Under the pieces are notes generated by a model. That model had not been told where the DNA came from and ran no database searches. It saw nothing but the letters and a program-made list of their open reading frames with translations. This document shows, piece after piece, positions 35,577 to 45,198 of a DNA stretch of 64,000 nucleotides. The DNA is taken from positions 541,958,335 to 542,022,334 of the forward strand of contig NC_081412.1 in NCBI RefSeq assembly GCF_030272615.1, written 5' to 3'. The stretch comes from Cryptomeria japonica (taxonomy: Eukaryota > Streptophyta > Pinopsida > Cupressales > Cupressaceae). Within the stretch, counting starts at the first letter, position 1. The number at the start of each line of letters is the position of its first letter. A program made the translations under genes and the position numbers.

Positions 35577-36257
35577 TTTTTGGGTATGTATCTATATAGA
35601 GTTTTTTTAAAATATTTAAATACCTCTATAGGATATTCTAATTAAGAAGCTTTTAAAGCAAAAAATATATATATAAATAAGATTAAAGAATAAAGCTTAG
35701 TTTTATTAAAAAAAAAAAAAGGGTATTTAGTGTGATAAATACTTAATTATGCCCTAGTTAAATTAATTAGAGCATTAAATTTTAAAATGTATTTTAAAGG
35801 GAGTAATTTAAGCACCTTCCATTTGAGGTTAGAATGGATAATTTTTAATTGGCTTCTAAAGACGAGTAATAGCTACTCGTAATTAATTTTGCCCATGTAA
35901 ATTGAATTATCTAAATTAAATGGCACTTTAAACGATCATTACAATTATTGAATTAAAAATGGATGTTTAGACTATATAGTCTTATTGGAGATTGAATTTA
36001 TCTTCATCTTCTATTTCTTTTAATGAGTTTGATTTAATAAATTTAATGACTAGGTATCTCGTGAAGATAAAATTAAACCATTTAGATTTCCGCAAATAAA
36101 ATTTAATTAATAATCGATACTTGGTTCGTATCAAAATTAGCTCGAATATAGAAATGGCAAATACATTAACGCATGTCGTGTGAGCGAACTTGTTAATTAA
36201 TTAGTATTTTTTTTAAAAAAAATCATTCTGCTTTTGCCCTAAATTTTGGGCATGACA
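31859..36257 (+). repeat. 3' LTR of the Ty3/gypsy element (4399 bp)
   Basis: Starts TGTGAGGCCTC and ends GGCATGACA, then CTGTT. It lacks the duplicated segment and long TA runs of the 5' LTR but has its own TA run (about 35509-35566). Confidence 0.92.
35016..35171. repeat. 34-bp palindromic minisatellite in the 3' LTR
   Basis: Units begin at 35016, 35050, 35084 and 35118, with a partial unit at 35152. That is four full units, against six plus one detached in the 5' LTR. Confidence 0.9.
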
Positions 36258-36324
36258 CTGTTTTATTAAGAAACTTCAAACTTGTTTGAAGTGTCTAATA
36301 TTTTTGGCTAAATTTTTTTGAGAG

Positions 36325-37555
36325 TGTAGCGTCCTAAAATTGCGACACTTGCAATTTCGACTGCATTTCGGTCTTCACGATGGCGACGCAACACGCAACC
36401 TGAATGGAGACCCCAAAACTTGCTCACGACACTGAAAACTGCATTTTTCAAGCACCCTGGCCTGAACCTCCTTGCACCCTGCTGTCCCGGGAGGTGGGAG
36501 CGCTCTGGTCCCCAGGACCATTGCGCCCAGCGCCCTGGTCCCTGGGTCCTATTTTGGGCCCGGTCTCCTAAGGGGCTCGGGTCTTTTTGTTTGCAATTTG
36601 GAAATTAACTTTCCCTGGTCGGCCTAAGGTCGGGAAAATCAGTCTATCAGCCCTAAATGACAAGTATATAAACTACATTTTTCTCTCTCATTTGGGATAT
36701 GAAGAGGATATGTGTACAAGGCGTGGAAACTATACTCAAGCATTCAAGCATTTAAGCATTCCTTCAAGCAATTGATCATTTCAAGTCTCCATTCAAGGCT
36801 AAGTGTTGCATTCAAGACAAGGATTCAACCATTGAAGAGGAGATCACATACTACATGCTACAACATACAACATACAACATACAACATCTAAACCTTCGCA
36901 CATAAGGATACAAACATCCTTAGAACAAGGTATTAGTACTTGTTTTACAGTCATTTACATTTACAGCTCTTGCTCATTTCTTGGTTAATTCCAAAACCGG
37001 GGTTTGACCTAAAGGCAAACCCCCAATCCCTAACCCCCCAATCGTCTTCGCTTTTCTGTGTGTATGTTGCAGGTACGCGGCTGAAATTGAAGATCTGGAA
37101 TCCTTGTGCAGAGACGAACAGATCCCCCTTCGTTTCGCGGATTTTTCGGAGGACCATGGCGCCGGACGCCATCGTCCCGACAACTTTTGCTCAAATTTGC
37201 AGGATAGCGCCGTATCGACATTTTACTGCTAATTCCAGGTCCGCAGCTTCATCCTATAACCCGAACTTAGTTTATAAGCGAATCTTTATGACTTTCTATG
37301 CATGCTTAGCTTAATTTCCTTAACAACATTCTTTACAAGAGAGGGTAGCCTTGCTTTCCTAACCCTTGAAATTCATTTAGCATCCAATCTTGCATTGCGT
37401 GGGATTGGATCTTATGAGTTTCAACCCCTCTTTTGAATGTAAAGTCTCTCCCCTAAGTGAAAAACCATCGAATCCTAGCAAACCTCCCTTCCCTCTCCTC
37501 GGAGTCGGAAGAGGGGAGAACAACTAGGGTTCGATCGCGATTTTTCCGCTTTACA
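36325..37555 (+). repeat. 5' LTR (1231 bp) of the gag-only element
   Basis: Direct repeat of 42900-44112. It is 18 bp longer, because at about 36497-36530 it holds GCGCTCTGGTCC, the inverse of GGACCAGAGCGC found in the other LTR. Confidence 0.92.
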
Positions 37556-37558
37556 TTT

Positions 37559-37575
37559 TGGTGAACCCGACGTGA
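37559..37575 (+). promoter_or_regulatory. Primer binding site, tRNA not assigned
   Basis: TGGTGAACCCGACGTGA lies three bases after the 5' LTR. It is not the initiator-Met type. A diverged form (TGGTGAGCC) follows the old LTR end at 45198. Confidence 0.65.
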
Positions 37576-38729
37576 ACATCCTTTCTGATTTTTCATGCTT
37601 AGATCTGAAAAAATTGATTACATTTCCATGTTTGATCTTTTGCAAAATTTTAGAGGTGATTGCATAAAAACCCTAAATTTTCTTTTTGGTAATTGAACTT
37701 GCGAAATGTCTAAATGTTAATGCCTGTTTCAGATCTGCCTTTCTATTACAAATTTTCAATTCATATTTGTGCTTTAATTCTGAAAATTAAGTGGTTAAAT
37801 GTCAAAACCCTAATTTTTGAAACCCTCTTAATTCAACCTTTGTCTGACAATTTGACCAATCAAAACATCTCCAAATCAGCTGTAACTTTGGATTCCGCAA
37901 TAAAATCACAATATCTTTCATCCCTGAAAATTTGGAAAAAAGTTGCGAGGACCGTGTTGCACTCCGAGCGCCATCGTCCCCGACATTTTTTCCAAAATTT
38001 CGGGAGCGAGATCTTGCTGTATTTTCCTGCTAAAATCCAGAATTTTGGCTGATCTTGTCAATTATAACACTTTCAAAATTACAGTCAAAGTTGGTCTTGC
38101 GATTGCTTGGTCTAAGGCTTCTAATCATTCAAAAGTCATTGAAATTAAAATTTTGTGTCAAAATTGCGTTTTTATTATCATAAATCTGAAAATTGTGTTT
38201 GCAGTCATTCGAAATTTCAGTGCTTTATTCAAATTCTTGCATTTTGTGACTTTTGAAATTAAGTGCTTAATTACAACAACTTTGATTTCCGCTTTCAAAA
38301 TTGAATTTTGCGTGAAATTGAGTCAATTTTTGAATTTCAAAATTTGCATTGCTTTTGACATTCCCTCTAAAATCATAAAATTCAAAATTTTAGTTTCCCT
38401 CTCTTTTTCAAAATTCAAATTTTGCATTTTTCGACAATCTTGATAGGGTTCAATTTTGAGATTACAACTTTAATTTGGCCTATCTACAGATCGTAAAATC
38501 ACTCAATTTTTTCAGATTAGCTCTAAAATCATCATACCTTTCATCCCTGCAAATTTCGAAAAAAGTTGCAAGGACCGTGTTGCACTCCGGGCGCCACGGT
38601 CCCGGACATTTTTTCCGAAATTTCGGGAGACTGTTGTGATTGCATTTAACAGCTTAAATCCAGAAAATTGGTTGATCTTACTGAAAATTGCTACCTCTAA
38701 ATTCAAAATTTTCTCTCCTTCTCTAGTGC
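37576..38729 (+). other. Untranslated leader with an internal direct repeat
   Basis: A block of about 175 bases at 37880-38060 recurs at 38515-38690, sharing TTTCATCCCTG, AGGACCGTGTTGCACTCCG and GACATTTTTTCC. The GC-rich core of each block also resembles part of the LTR (37149-37184). No coding sequence is seen. Confidence 0.65.
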
Positions 38730-40748
38730 ATGAGTTTTACAACAATAAGCCCTACTTACACTATTCCCGTTAGACAAAGCCGTAGAATTAAGTCTTTCCG
38801 AGGTTTAACTACTGAGGAGATGGAACCTAATTTGAATAGCCTTTTTAACGAGGACATGGGTAATTCCTCTAATCCTCCTAATGATGAAGAAGCTCTCCAT
38901 GAGGTTTCTGTAGAACAACTTTCGAAATTGGATAACCAATTTGACGATTTTCGACAATGGATGTCTCAAGAATACCCTGATAGTCAAGCTCTTCCTTTAA
39001 TTGAGGGTCTAAAACGTATGCTTCAAAGTGATAAGAATGGAATTGATATTTTGCGTGGTATTTCACACATTGTGAATTCGAATGTGATGCCTATGAAGAG
39101 TTGTGCTGAAAATTTAGGTTATACACAACCTCCTACACAAGACAATCATTCTATTCCTTTGACGACTCCTATTGCTAGTATACCTACCTTTACATCAAAC
39201 ATCATGGCTACCTCTATACAAGACATTCCTCCTGTGATCACCAGTCATGGGGGCAACCCTTCTTCTTCAATTAACCCTATTCCTTCATTCAATCCGACTT
39301 CTTCATTCATTCCTTCAATGAGTGTCCCTATTATATCTCCACAAATGAACATGACGCAAGGGGGCAATTCATTCAATCATTCCATTCCTCCTTGTAGTGT
39401 TCCTCTTGTCCAATCATCTCCTATGACTAATTATCATAGGGTCCCACCACCTTACTCTCTACCTTCTTTCAATAACATAACACCTCCATCTCAATCTAAC
39501 ACATCCAATATGAATTCTTCGACTGAAGCGACCATTAACAATCTTGCACAAACTGTTTCTTCTTTACATCAACAAATTGCCTCTATGAATCAATCTAAGT
39601 TTAGTGTGCCCACATTTGACGTTGCGAGCCCACTTTCTCTTGACATTGTTTGAGCTATCCCTCCTAAACATGTTGAAATCCCGCATTTGGAACTTTATAA
39701 TGGTAAAGGAGATCCTCTAACACATGTTAAGACTTTTCAAACAATTTGTACTGATTTTGCTTATGACCAAAGGTTGCTTGCAAAACTATTTACTAGAACA
39801 TTAAGAGACAAAGCCCTACAATGGTATTGCTCGTTGCCTTCTTATTCTATTACTTCTTTCGAACAACTTGCAAATGCTTTCATTCAACAATTTCAAAACA
39901 ATATAAGTCCTAAAGTTACTTTGATTGATTTAATGCATTGTAAACAAGGTGTTAAAGAAAAAGTGACTGATTTCATTGGTAGATATAAGCATTTGTATGC
40001 TCAAATTTCTTTTCCAGTGCCTGACAATGATATTCAAAGAATCTTTATTTCTAATTTACAAAAAGATATTCGAGACAAACTTCTGTTTTCTGAGTTTACT
40101 TCTTTCCAATAGTTGTGCGCCACTCTTCACAATTATCAACTGACTGTGAGTCAAATGGAACAATCACATCCTATGGCTCCGAGTGATAAGGGTGATAGCA
40201 GTCAACAACCATTTGGGAAGTTTAAACCGAACAGAGATTCCATCAAATTCAATGAAAACATCATCAACAACAATGTGAATGCAACATCAGGTGTGCCTCC
40301 TATTTCTAAATTTTTCAAGAAAGAAAGAAAGTATACTCCTTTGAATGAATCATTGCATAGTATTATGAATAAGTTATTGGAACAAAATGTGCTTACTCTT
40401 CCTCCTATAAGACAAATTGATCCTGCAAAGATTACTTCACCTTATTTTGATAACAAATCTTTTTGTCAATTTCATCGTCAGCCTGGGCATGATACTGAAA
40501 AATGTTTTTCTTTAAAGGGTAAAATTCAAGATTTGATTGATAATAACACTATCTCTGTTTCTGGAGTGAATGATAAAGGCAACACATCTGTAGCTCCTCC
40601 TAACCAAAATCTTCAGATTTTCACTGATCCATTACCTTCTCATACCTCTAATGCAATTGAGGCTAATGATTCCTCTCTCTCATCTGATGGTCTTGTGTCT
40701 ATGACTCCGAATGTGATTAACTTTGTAGAGCAGCAAGAAAAACCCTAA
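38730..40748 (+). pseudogene. gag: gag protein of the gag-only element, two stops
   Basis: ATG at 38730 opens a frame with an N-terminal region rich in Ser, Pro and Asn (38730-39653). The retrotransposon gag core follows (39687-40112; LYNGKGDPLTHVKTFQ, ALQWYCSLP, FTDFIGRYKHLY-like), then a zinc-finger-like CQFHRQPGHDTEKC (about 40470-40505). TGA at 39651 and TAG at 40110 interrupt an otherwise single frame. Both fit C-to-T changes (CGA, CAG). The C/H spacing resembles the gag fingers of Tat/Ogre-type elements rather than a standard CCHC knuckle. Confidence 0.82.
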
Positions 40749-40752
40749 AGAA

Positions 40753-42156
40753 CCTTCCATCACATTTGATTCCAGTGAAACCATTAGGGCACTTGATGGT
40801 CCTTTATACATAGTTGCAAAAGTCAAGAATACACCTTGTCGTGGAGTGCTTATTGATCCTTCGTGCATGGTTAATGTTATTACTGAAGAATTTCTTTTTA
40901 CTTTGCAATTGAATCAAGTGATATATGACAAAACAGATGTGATTGTGAAATTATTTGATGCATTTTCTTCTCCTGCGATTGGTTCTATTACATTGCCTAT
41001 TGAGGTCCATAACAAATCTCTTGATGTGAACTTTGCTATTATTCCATCTTCCGAACAATTTCGTGTGAAGCTTGGCTATCCTTGGCTATCTTCCATGAAA
41101 GCTATTGCTTCTCCTATTCATAAGTGTTTGAAATTTCCCCATAATGGTGAAGTTGTTACTGTCAATCATAGTCTCTTTAAACCAGCTGGAAGAACTTCTA
41201 GCGTTCCTATTGATTACTTTTGGCCTAAACAATTCCAATCTCTTCCTCTGCGAAGTGATCATCTTTTCAAATCTTATCAAAAGTGGAAAACGGATATGAT
41301 CCTATCTCTAAGTGAACCTAGAACACCCAAACTTGACATTCCTATCGTTCTTGAGAAGGAAGTTCTTCCTTTGAAAGATAAAACTAATGTCTTTCCTCAA
41401 GAAGATTCCCAACCCATCCCTATGGATGTGACTATGTCTATGCCTAATAAACCTTCTAAAAGTAGACCTATACCTCCTCGTCATGATGGACTTGGTCTCC
41501 TTCCTAAACCAAAAATTCCTCCTTTATATGGAGCAGTTCCTCCTCCTTCCTTTTATAGAGAGAAGAGACCTTCTTCTTCTCCTATTATCCAGCCTAAGAG
41601 ACCACAACCTAAACACCCAAGTGCTAAGGATGAGAACATTCCTCCTCCTCAATCTTCTTCACTTCCTACTAAGACTAGACGAAATCGTTCTGCACGCGAA
41701 CGTCGACGAAAGCATCGTCTTAGAGCTCAAACAGTTGCTTCTCAAACTTTGCAATCCCCAAAAACACCTTCAACAAGCATTATTCCATTTTCTCCTCAGC
41801 CGGACATTGAGCCTAAATCTCCTAAACATAAGATGCATGATGGTCTTGATCCTGTGCGAGTTAAAGATCCTATTTTTATAAATCTTGATGATGATATAGA
41901 TGAAAATGTTACTCCTCTTGCTTCTGATAGTGAATATGAACTTGTTGATGTTGATAACCATTTATCTAACGAATTTTCTAAAGCACTTATCCTAGCTCCT
42001 AGACAAGAACAATGTGGCTCGGAACATGAACATAGCCCTTGTTTGGATCTTGTGATAGCTCCATCTGCTGTGTTGGATGTTCCTCCTCTAGTGTGTTCCC
42101 TGCCTTCCCGAAATATTGATCAGCAAGATCGGGGGGTAGATGACGTGCTAGACTAG
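40753..42156 (+). CDS. Retroviral-type aspartic protease with long Pro-rich basic tail
   Basis: The frame is open from just after the gag stop and sits +1 relative to gag. The first internal ATG is at 40846, but homology-like sequence (TFDSSETIRALDGPLY) starts earlier, so it was probably once fused to gag. The protease-like part has GVLIDPSCMVNVI, where related elements usually read DGGS or DSGS, and LGYPWLSSMKAIASPIHKCL. The Ser of the catalytic triad is therefore shifted and activity is doubtful. Residues about 150-330 are Pro/Lys/Arg-rich (PTKTRRNRSARERRRKHR), a possible nucleic-acid-binding segment. An acidic end follows (NLDDDIDENV). No RT follows. It is the longest uninterrupted frame in the window. 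Confidence 0.7.
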   Translation, partial: PSITFDSSETIRALDGPLYIVAKVKNTPCRGVLIDPSCMVNVITEEFLFTLQLNQVIYDKTDVIVKLFDAFSSPAIGSITLPIEVHNKSLDVNFAIIPSSEQFRVKLGYPWLSSMKAIASPIHKCLKFPHNGEVVTVNHSLFKPAGRTSSVPIDYFWPKQFQSLPLRSDHLFKSYQKWKTDMILSLSEPRTPKLDIPIVLEKEVLPLKDKTNVFPQEDSQPIPMDVTMSMPNKPSKSRPIPPRHDGLGLLPKPKIPPLYGAVPPPSFYREKRPSSSPIIQPKRPQPKHPSAKDENIPPPQSSSLPTKTRRNRSARERRRKHRLRAQTVASQTLQSPKTPSTSIIPFSPQPDIEPKSPKHKMHDGLDPVRVKDPIFINLDDDIDENVTPLASDSEYELVDVDNHLSNEFSKALILAPRQEQCGSEHEHSPCLDLVIAPSAVLDVPPLVCSLPSRNIDQQDRGVDDVLD

Positions 42157-42899
42157 TTACATTAGCATAGTAGACTCTCTCCCCCTCTCTTTTGTTACTT
42201 CTTCTATATGTTATTCTCATTCTTCTATTTGTTGTCCTTGGTGTTGTCTACTTGAGGACGATGCAAAGCATTGAGATCTCTCGATCTCTCTCATGTTGAC
42301 TCAAAAGACACATGTGTTCCCTTCTTCTAGGTGACCTTCCTTGATTGGGGAATGAAGAACAATTATGCATACATACATATGATATATATACATGAATTAT
42401 CATACAGCATACTGACCCCGAGGAAAGCGAAGTCACCTCGTGCTTTGTGTTTTGTGTATATTATCCTTGGGTTTATCTCACACTTGGGGGCTAAATCCTT
42501 GCGATAACGTGCTCCTTTCTCATTTATTATATGTATCACTACGTTAAAACAATCACCCCCGATGAGGCGTGTGCGATCGCTTTAACGTAGGGGGGCATAC
42601 ATCCCGTTCATATCTTTTCAAGATACTTGAAAATTTCTTGGTAAATTTAACCTTGCCTTGAAAATTTTTGATATCTTTCTTGCATGACTCATAGTGAGGG
42701 AACCTTACTATTGACAGTCATGGTTCTTCCTCGTGATCTTCCCTTTTACTTTGTCAATCGAAGTCGTAAGATCCTTAGTCCACTGGGGGCTCGGTGTATC
42801 TTGCCTCCTTGACGTGGTGAAAGTCTTTCAATGTTGTTTCCTTGTACTTTACCGGAAGTATGAGCGTACGCTTATACTCCCGCTAAAGTGGGGGCTAAA
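42157..42899 (+). other. 3' non-coding region and polypurine tract of the gag-only element
   Basis: About 740 bases without coding sequence. Several G-rich phrases occur (GGGGGCATACATCC, CTGGGGGCTCGG). The last, AGTGGGGGCTAAA (42887-42899), abuts the 3' LTR and is the likely plus-strand primer. Confidence 0.6.
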
Positions 42900-44112
42900 T
42901 GTAGCGTCCTAAAATTGCGACACTTGCAATTTCGACTGCATTTCGGTCTTCACGATGGCGACGCAACACGCAACCTGAATGGAGACCCCAAAACTTGCTC
43001 ACGACACTGAAAACTGCATTTTTCAAGCACCCTGGCCTAAACCTCCTTGCACCCTGCTGTCCCGGGAGGTGGGACCAGAGCGCCCAGCGCCCTGGTCCCT
43101 GGGTCCTATTTTGGGCCCGGTCTCCTAAGGGGCTCGGGTCTTTTTGTTTGCAATTTGGAAATTAACTTTCCCTGGTCGGCCTAAGGTCGGGAAAATCAGT
43201 CTATCAGCCCTAAATGACAAGTATATAAACTACATTTTTCTCTCTCATTTGGGATATGAAGAGGATATGTGTACAAGGCGTGGAAACTATACTCAAGCAT
43301 TCAAGCATTTAAGCATTCCTTCAAGTAATTGATCATTTCAAGTCTCCATTCAAGGCTAAGTGTTGCATTCAAGACAAGGATTCAACCATTGAAGAGGAGA
43401 TCACATACTACATGCTACAACATACAACATACAACATACAACATCTAAACCTTCGCACATAAGGATACAAACATCCTTAGAACAAGGTATTAGTACTTGT
43501 TTTACAGTCATTTACATTTACAGCTCTTGCTCATTTCTTGGTTAATTCTAAAACCGGGGTTTGACCTAAAGGCAAACCCCCAATCCCTAACCCCCCAATC
43601 GTCTTCGCTTTTCTGTGTGTATGTTGCAGGTACGCGGCTGAAATTGAAGATCTGGAATCCTTGTGCAGAGACGAACAGATCCCCCATCGTTTCGCGGATT
43701 TTTCGGAGGACCGTGGCGCCGGGCGCCATCGTCCCGACAACTTTTGCTCAAATTTGCAGGACAGCGCCGTATCGACATTTTACTGCTAATTCCAGGTCCG
43801 CAGCTTCATCCTATAACCCGAACTCAGTTTATAAGCAAATCTTTATGACTTTCTATGCATGCTTAGCTTAATTTCCTTAACAACATTCTTTACAAAAGAG
43901 GGTAGCCTTGCTTTCCTAACCCTTGAAATTCATTTAGCATCCAATCTTGCATTGCGTGGGATTGGATCTTATGAGTTTCAACCCCTCTTTTGAATGTAAA
44001 GTCTCTCCCCTAAGTGAAAAACCATCGAATCCTAGCGAACCTCCCTTCTCTCTCCTCGGAGTCGGAAGAGGGGAGAACAACTAGGGTTCGATCGCGATTT
44101 TTCCGCTTTACA
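42900..44112 (+). repeat. 3' LTR (1213 bp) of the gag-only element
   Basis: Direct repeat of 36325-37555, ending GCTTTACA, followed by the GAGAG target duplication. Confidence 0.92.
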
Positions 44113-45198
44113 GAGAGTAATGTGTTGACCTTAACCTTTTCAAATCTTACCTCTCAAAGTTGGGATATGATTGTTGTAAGTTATACTAAAATGCTAATTA
44201 CCTTGAGAATCCTATATTAGACATCATTCCTAATTTATTTCATTCTCTCATTTTCATAACTCAAGAGTTATCATTCCAACTCAAGAACACATTTGAGTTC
44301 AAGGAGTATAAAGCTAGAACAAGTTGTCTTCAATTATGTTTTTTATGATGGATTTTGTTATCATTTACCATGTTATTGCATCAACACTTGGAGGACTTAT
44401 TGAAAGAGATTTGCATCATCAATCAAAGGTATAATCATTTCATTTTAGCACTTCAATTCAACATTTCATTTGATATTTTCCTCTACACTACAATAGTAAG
44501 CTTTCTTTCTAATCATCATTGTTGTACGGTTAACTCCAACCCATTTTTTGACTTAAGCAAGCCCCTATACAACCCAACACTATCATTTTCCTCTCCTTTT
44601 GTGCATGTGTGCGCTCAAAAATAGGTTGTAGATCCAATTTGAAGATACGAAAGAACTCAGGACTTAGAATTAGAACTTTCATGAAATCTCATTGGAAAAG
44701 GGTAGGACACTGATAACAAGCACCATAATCCTCCAAGATTAGGGTGTCTGTGCCATTGTCTAGGTGTTTTGACCTAAAAGTTGACTGGAAGGTAGTTTAG
44801 AAGCTCTAAAGACTAGTTTGACCCCTATTCTACATATGGACTACTATAAGGATTAGGGTGCCTAGACATAATGTCCAATCATTTTGGCCTTAGATTTTAG
44901 ACACATGTTCTTGTTTGCATCCAATTTCCAATTTTGTACATCTCAATTGATTCTCAAATATGTGTTTATCTTTTTATGTTGTTTATTGTCAATATTGCAT
45001 CATTTAGCCTAGTTATTGCAACTATCAAGTATGTAATCAATCAGACACAAAAAGGAACAATCAAAACCACAAGTGCATAGCTCTCTCAAGTGTTTGAAGT
45101 TGGACCTAATTAGTTGTTCTCTAATGTTATTGATGGGATTGGGTTTGATTCCTAATTTTCATGTTTAGACTAGTGAGCCTCATTTCCATCACATTACA
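44113..45198 (+). repeat. Probable remnant of an older element's 5' LTR
   Basis: It ends ...CATCACATTACA and is followed after three bases by TGGTGAGCC (45202-45210), a primer-site layout like that at 37555-37568. A TATA-like GTATAAAG lies near 44306. The matching LTR start is not visible, probably because the younger element inserted here. No gene is seen. Confidence 0.4.

Larger units (their letters stand above)
22205..36257 (+). mobile_element. Ty3/gypsy LTR retrotransposon with giant LTRs, chromovirus-like
   Basis: Two long direct repeats start TGTGAGGCCTC and end GGGCATGACA (22205-26928 and 31859-36257). They flank a 4.9-kb interior with a tRNA-iMet-type primer site, a gag-pol frame in the order gag, protease, RT, RNase H, integrase, and a polypurine tract. 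The bases outside are CTATT on the left and CTGTT on the right, a 4/5 match for a target duplication. The C-terminal segment (RVQWDCYDEVMASWEDA...EYPHLF) resembles the chromodomain-like tails of Tekay/Del-type chromoviruses. LTRs are nearly identical outside simple repeats, so insertion was relatively recent, yet the coding region is full of stops. It was probably moved by helper proteins from other copies. Confidence 0.9.
36325..44112 (+). mobile_element. Non-autonomous LTR retrotransposon carrying gag and protease only
   Basis: LTRs 36325-37555 and 42900-44112 both start TGTAGCGTCC and end GCTTTACA. The element is flanked by GAGAG on both sides (36320-36324 and 44113-44117), a perfect 5-bp target duplication. 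The interior (5.3 kb) encodes a gag protein and a protease-like protein with a long Pro/basic tail. No reverse transcriptase, RNase H or integrase motif is seen in any frame. About a dozen substitutions, mostly transitions, separate the LTRs, so it is moderately young. The layout resembles the terminal-repeat gag elements (TR-GAG) reported in plants; the protease addition and the 3' non-coding stretch are notable. Confidence 0.88.

Noticed and set aside
40735-40760. Programmed frameshift between gag and protease of the gag-only element
   Set aside because: The run is GAAAAACCC, which lacks a canonical slippery heptamer. The phase change is +1 and is more simply a one-base indel.
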